This document shows, one piece after another, positions 61,559-64,000 of a stretch of 64,000 nt of DNA. This DNA comes from Variovorax sp. WS11. Its GTDB lineage: Bacteria > Pseudomonadota > Gammaproteobacteria > Burkholderiales > Burkholderiaceae_C. Positions within the stretch are counted from its first letter, which is position 1. The number at the start of each line of letters is the position of its first letter. A program made the position numbers and the translations under genes. The notes under the pieces are model-generated. The model saw only the letters and a program-made list of their open reading frames with translations, was not told the origin of the DNA and did not search any database. The stretch lies in assembly GCF_010499245.1 (NCBI RefSeq), contig NZ_JAAGOW010000001.1:3534001-3598000 (forward strand), read 5' to 3'.

Positions 61559-62859
61559 GACGCCGGGCCGCTCCCAAGTCGAATAGCACCGCAGCCGAAG
61601 GCGCCGGTGCTCTGATGATCGGCGCCTGCGCGCGCCAAGGTGCCGGCATCGGCTTCGCTCTGGTGATCGTGGCGGTCGCGCTCAATTTGCGCGCCTTCCT
61701 CACGGCCAGCAGTCCGCTGCTGGGCGAGATCCGCGCCGCCACCGGCCTCGATTTCCGCGACGCCGCGATGCTCACCGTGCTGCCGATGCTGGCCATGGGG
61801 CCGATGTCGCTGGCCGGCGTAGCGCTGGGCCGATGGTTCGGCGAGCGCGCCGCGCTGCTGCTGGGCCTGGCCGCGATTGCGCTGGCCTGCGCGAGCCGCG
61901 GTTTCTCGAGCGCGGCAGCGCTGCTCTTCGGCAGCGCCGCGCTCGCGGGCCTGGGCGTGGGGCTGGTGCAGGCGCTGATGCCCGCGATCATCAAGCGGGC
62001 CTACCCGGTAGGCATGGGCCTGGCCATGGGTTTTTACTCGGCCGCGCTCATGGGCGGCGGCGGGCTCGGCGCCCTGGGCGCGCCCTGGGTGGCGCGCTGG
62101 GCCGGCGACTGGCACGCGGGGCTGGCGATCTGGGCCTTGCCCGCGTTGGCGGCGCTGCTGGCCTGGCTGCTGGCCGGCCGTGCCGCCTCGGCGCCGGCGA
62201 GCGCCGGACGCATGGATGGCGGCTGGCTGCCGCAGTCCCTGCGCAGTCGGCGCGCCTGGCTGCTGGCCCTTTATTTCGGGCTTCTGAACGGCGGCTACAC
62301 CAGCCTGGTCGCCTGGCTGCCGCCGGCCTTTGCGCAGCGGGGCTGGAGCAACCAGGAGGCGGGCGCGTTGCTCGCGTTGATGACCGCGGCGCAGGTGCTG
62401 GCGGCCCTCGTGATGCCGGCGCTGGCGCGCGGCCGGCGCGACCTGCGTCCCTGGCTCGCGGTGCTGCTGCTGATGCAGATCGCCGGCTTCGGCGGCCTGT
62501 TCTGGGAACTGCCGGCGGCCGCGGGCGTGGTCGTGCTGCTGGGCTTCGGTCTCGGCGGCGGCTTCTCGCTGTGCATGGTGCTCGCGCTCGATCACCGGCC
62601 CGACCCGGCGGAGGCCGGCGCGCTGGCCGCCTTCATGCAGTGCTTCGGCTTCATGATCGCGGCACTGGCGCCTTTCGCCACCGGCTGGGTGCGCGCGATG
62701 AGCGGCGGCTTCGGCGCGGCCTGGGTGTACCTCGCGGTGGTGGCGTTGGCGCTGATTCCGATGACGGCCTGCTTCGCGCCTCGGCGCTATGGGCAGGCGA
62801 CGCGGGGGCTCTTTGCTCGCGGTACGTCTACGTGGATAGGCCCGGTGCCCTCATCCTAG
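61555..62859 (+). CDS. MFS transporter, CynX/NimT family
   Basis: 434 residues with about twelve membrane helices. The first begins GFALVIVAVALNLRAFLTASSPLL, the NLR signature of the CynX/NimT (cyanate permease) family. Also ALGRWFGERAALLLGLAAIAL, GVGLVQALMPAIIKRAYP and ALYFGLLNGGYTSLVAWLPP. It probably imports the amidohydrolase substrate or exports a product. ATG 61555 overlaps the amidohydrolase TGA. The 3' end overlaps the convergent hydrolase gene by nine bases. Confidence 0.88.
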   Translation: MRRRAAPKSNSTAAEGAGALMIGACARQGAGIGFALVIVAVALNLRAFLTASSPLLGEIRAATGLDFRDAAMLTVLPMLAMGPMSLAGVALGRWFGERAALLLGLAAIALACASRGFSSAAALLFGSAALAGLGVGLVQALMPAIIKRAYPVGMGLAMGFYSAALMGGGGLGALGAPWVARWAGDWHAGLAIWALPALAALLAWLLAGRAASAPASAGRMDGGWLPQSLRSRRAWLLALYFGLLNGGYTSLVAWLPPAFAQRGWSNQEAGALLALMTAAQVLAALVMPALARGRRDLRPWLAVLLLMQIAGFGGLFWELPAAAGVVVLLGFGLGGGFSLCMVLALDHRPDPAEAGALAAFMQCFGFMIAALAPFATGWVRAMSGGFGAAWVYLAVVALALIPMTACFAPRRYGQATRGLFARGTSTWIGPVPSS

Positions 62860-63669
62860 CCCGTTTCCGAGCAGCCCCAGAACTTCTCCGAACAGTGCAC
62901 TGCCCGGCGATGCAAAGGCTTCCAGCAGGCTGAAGTGATCCGCCCCGGGCTCGACGTGCAGCGCAGAGCGATTGCCCGCGGCACCCCACGCCGCGTGGAA
63001 CTCCCGGCTCTGCGCCACGAAGGCCGGCGTTTCCGCGCCACCCACCACGATCAGCGCCGGCGCCGCTTCGGCGCGCACGCGGTGCAGGGGCGAGCAGGCC
63101 TTCGCGCTGGCGGCGTCGAGTTGCAGCTTGTCGTTGAGCGTGGTCGCCACCAGCGGGGCCAGGTCGTAGATGCCGCTCAGCGCTGCCACACCTGCGATCG
63201 GCGTCGCGCCGGGCTGCTGCGCCAGCGCCAGCTCGACCGCGATGTGCGCACCCGCCGAATGGCCGGCGAGCACCAGCGCGCCGTCGCCGCCGGCCTGCGC
63301 GCGGATCGCCGGCACGCAGGCCCGTGCTGCCTCGACCAGGGCGGCCACCGAGACCTCCGGGCACAGCGGGTAGTTGACCAGCGCGACATGGACGCCGGCC
63401 CGCGCATAGGCGGGCGCGATGAAGCGGAAGCCCGACTTGTCCCGCGACTGCCAGTAGCCGGCGTGGAAATAGGCCAGCGTGCCGCGCGGCCTGCCGCGCG
63501 CCGGGAAGAAGTCGAAGGTCTGGCGCGCGTGCGGGCCGTAAGGCAGGTCGAGCACGCCGTCGACGGCAGCCGCGGCGGCGCGGCTGCGGGCCTCGTAGTC
63601 GGCGAGCAAGGCCGGGAAGCCGGGGCGCGCCTGCCCTTGCACGTACTGGTACTGGGGGTCGTCGTTCAT
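62851..63669 (-). CDS. alpha/beta hydrolase, arylformamidase/KynB-like
   Basis: 272 residues. Oxyanion segment YFHAGYWQSRDKS (HGGxW-like, with Ala for the first Gly), nucleophile in LAGHSAGAHIA (about 155), and catalytic His near the C-terminus in EPGADHFSLLEAF. The LVNYPLCPEVSVAALVEAARAC segment is typical of the group related to N-formylkynurenine formamidase and carbamate esterases. It may belong functionally with the adjacent amidohydrolase-MFS operon, though it is on the opposite strand. Substrate uncertain. Confidence 0.82.
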   Translation of the reverse strand: MNDDPQYQYVQGQARPGFPALLADYEARSRAAAAAVDGVLDLPYGPHARQTFDFFPARGRPRGTLAYFHAGYWQSRDKSGFRFIAPAYARAGVHVALVNYPLCPEVSVAALVEAARACVPAIRAQAGGDGALVLAGHSAGAHIAVELALAQQPGATPIAGVAALSGIYDLAPLVATTLNDKLQLDAASAKACSPLHRVRAEAAPALIVVGGAETPAFVAQSREFHAAWGAAGNRSALHVEPGADHFSLLEAFASPGSALFGEVLGLLGNGLG

Positions 63670-63815
63670 GCTCTCACTTTCGGCCGTTGGAGCCGTGGTT
63701 CATTCTTCCAGATGGCAGCGCCCGCGCGCGCCGGCGCAGGAGGCCCTCTCCTACATGGCCGCGCGCCGGTGCGCGCCCATACTTCGCAACCCCTTTTCTC
63801 GCGGAAGCCATTCGA
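63670..63815. other. intergenic region before the last gene
   Basis: 146 bp between the hydrolase start and the gene running off the right edge. It should hold divergent promoters. No clear palindrome was found; a GGAAG ribosome site stands eight bases before TTG 63816. Confidence 0.35.
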
Positions 63816-64000
63816 TTGAAAGTGAAAGCCTCACCCGGAGCCAGCAGCTGGATCGTCGCCGGAGTGCGGCACGAGCTGCTCACGCGCGCCCTGCCGGCGC
63901 TGCGGCACGACATGGCCGCGCCGCTGTCGGTGATCCGCATGAGCCTGCTGCTGCTCAAGCACCGTGCGGCCGCGGCGTCGGCCGACGAAGGCCTCTCGGA
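63816..64000 (+). CDS. possible histidine kinase, 5' part only
   Basis: 61 residues visible before the window ends. ASSWIVAGVRHELLTRALPAL is followed by LRHDMAAPLSVIRMSLLLLK, which resembles the HisKA phospho-acceptor H-box (HDMxxPLSVIRM) but with little before it. A TTG start at 63816 follows GGAAG; a GTG at 63822 is an alternative. A dimerisation/phosphotransfer protein without membrane anchor is possible. The call is tentative because most of the gene lies outside. Confidence 0.45.
   Translation, partial: MKVKASPGASSWIVAGVRHELLTRALPALRHDMAAPLSVIRMSLLLLKHRAAAASADEGLS

Overview
This window is GC-rich, densely packed bacterial chromosomal DNA. The gene content points to a betaproteobacterium of the order Burkholderiales, most likely Comamonadaceae (Variovorax/Comamonas-like). 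Three orphan Bug-type solute receptors, a terephthalate cluster in the same gene order as Comamonas tph, LysR/IclR/GntR regulators beside small catabolic operons, and ATGA/GTGA start-stop overlaps all fit. The organism call is an inference from gene content; no rRNA gene is present. No tRNA gene, CRISPR array, prophage or intact insertion sequence was seen.

Layout. 1-6.3 kb: a minus-strand beta-oxidation operon (hydratase/3-hydroxyacyl-CoA dehydrogenase, thiolase, two acyl-CoA dehydrogenases; pimeloyl-CoA/dicarboxylate-like) facing a LysR gene across a promoter with a perfect palindrome. 6.3-9.1 kb: a HipA-family kinase with an AbiEi-like N-terminal domain and two 35-bp palindromes upstream, then a solute-binding protein without signal peptide. 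9.1-15.5 kb: M20 amidohydrolase and Bug receptor facing a LysR gene, flavodoxin, secreted lipase, a decayed chimeric toxin-antitoxin locus, and a cold-shock/DUF1294 protein. 15.5-22.3 kb: NTF2-like protein, cytochrome P450, then an Lrp-type regulator facing an ABC transporter and a Glu/Leu/Phe/Val dehydrogenase. 22.3-31.5 kb: a 1599-residue methyltransferase/glycosyltransferase fusion, a Tat-type lipoprotein intradiol dioxygenase, and a divergent two-component pair. 31.5-35 kb: a fold-back repeat, an intact HigBA-type module, and pyrC-NYN/LOTUS-DUF3025.

34.9-40.6 kb: complete tph cluster (tphR, tphC, tphA2, tphA3, tphB, tphA1) for converting terephthalate to protocatechuate. 40.7-50.7 kb: htpX with a strong terminator, methyltransferases, ParDE, an FAD dehydrogenase, cysteine synthase, rnpB (RNase P RNA), an AraC regulator, and a pseudouridine-synthase-like protein coupled to a Nudix-MBL protein. 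50.8-64 kb: Bug receptor, TPR protein, bkd-type E1alpha/E1beta/E2 operon, NfeD/slipin pair, CorA, a GntR regulator facing an amidohydrolase-MFS operon, an arylformamidase-like hydrolase, and the start of a possible histidine kinase.

The most unusual items are the AbiEi-HipA fusion with its duplicated operators, the toxin-antitoxin remnant that joins halves of two antitoxin families, and the 150-bp fold-back element. Three genes (hipA 3' end, histidine kinase 3' end, TPR protein 5' end) look complete only if single-base indels are allowed. This suggests either real decay or errors in the underlying assembly.
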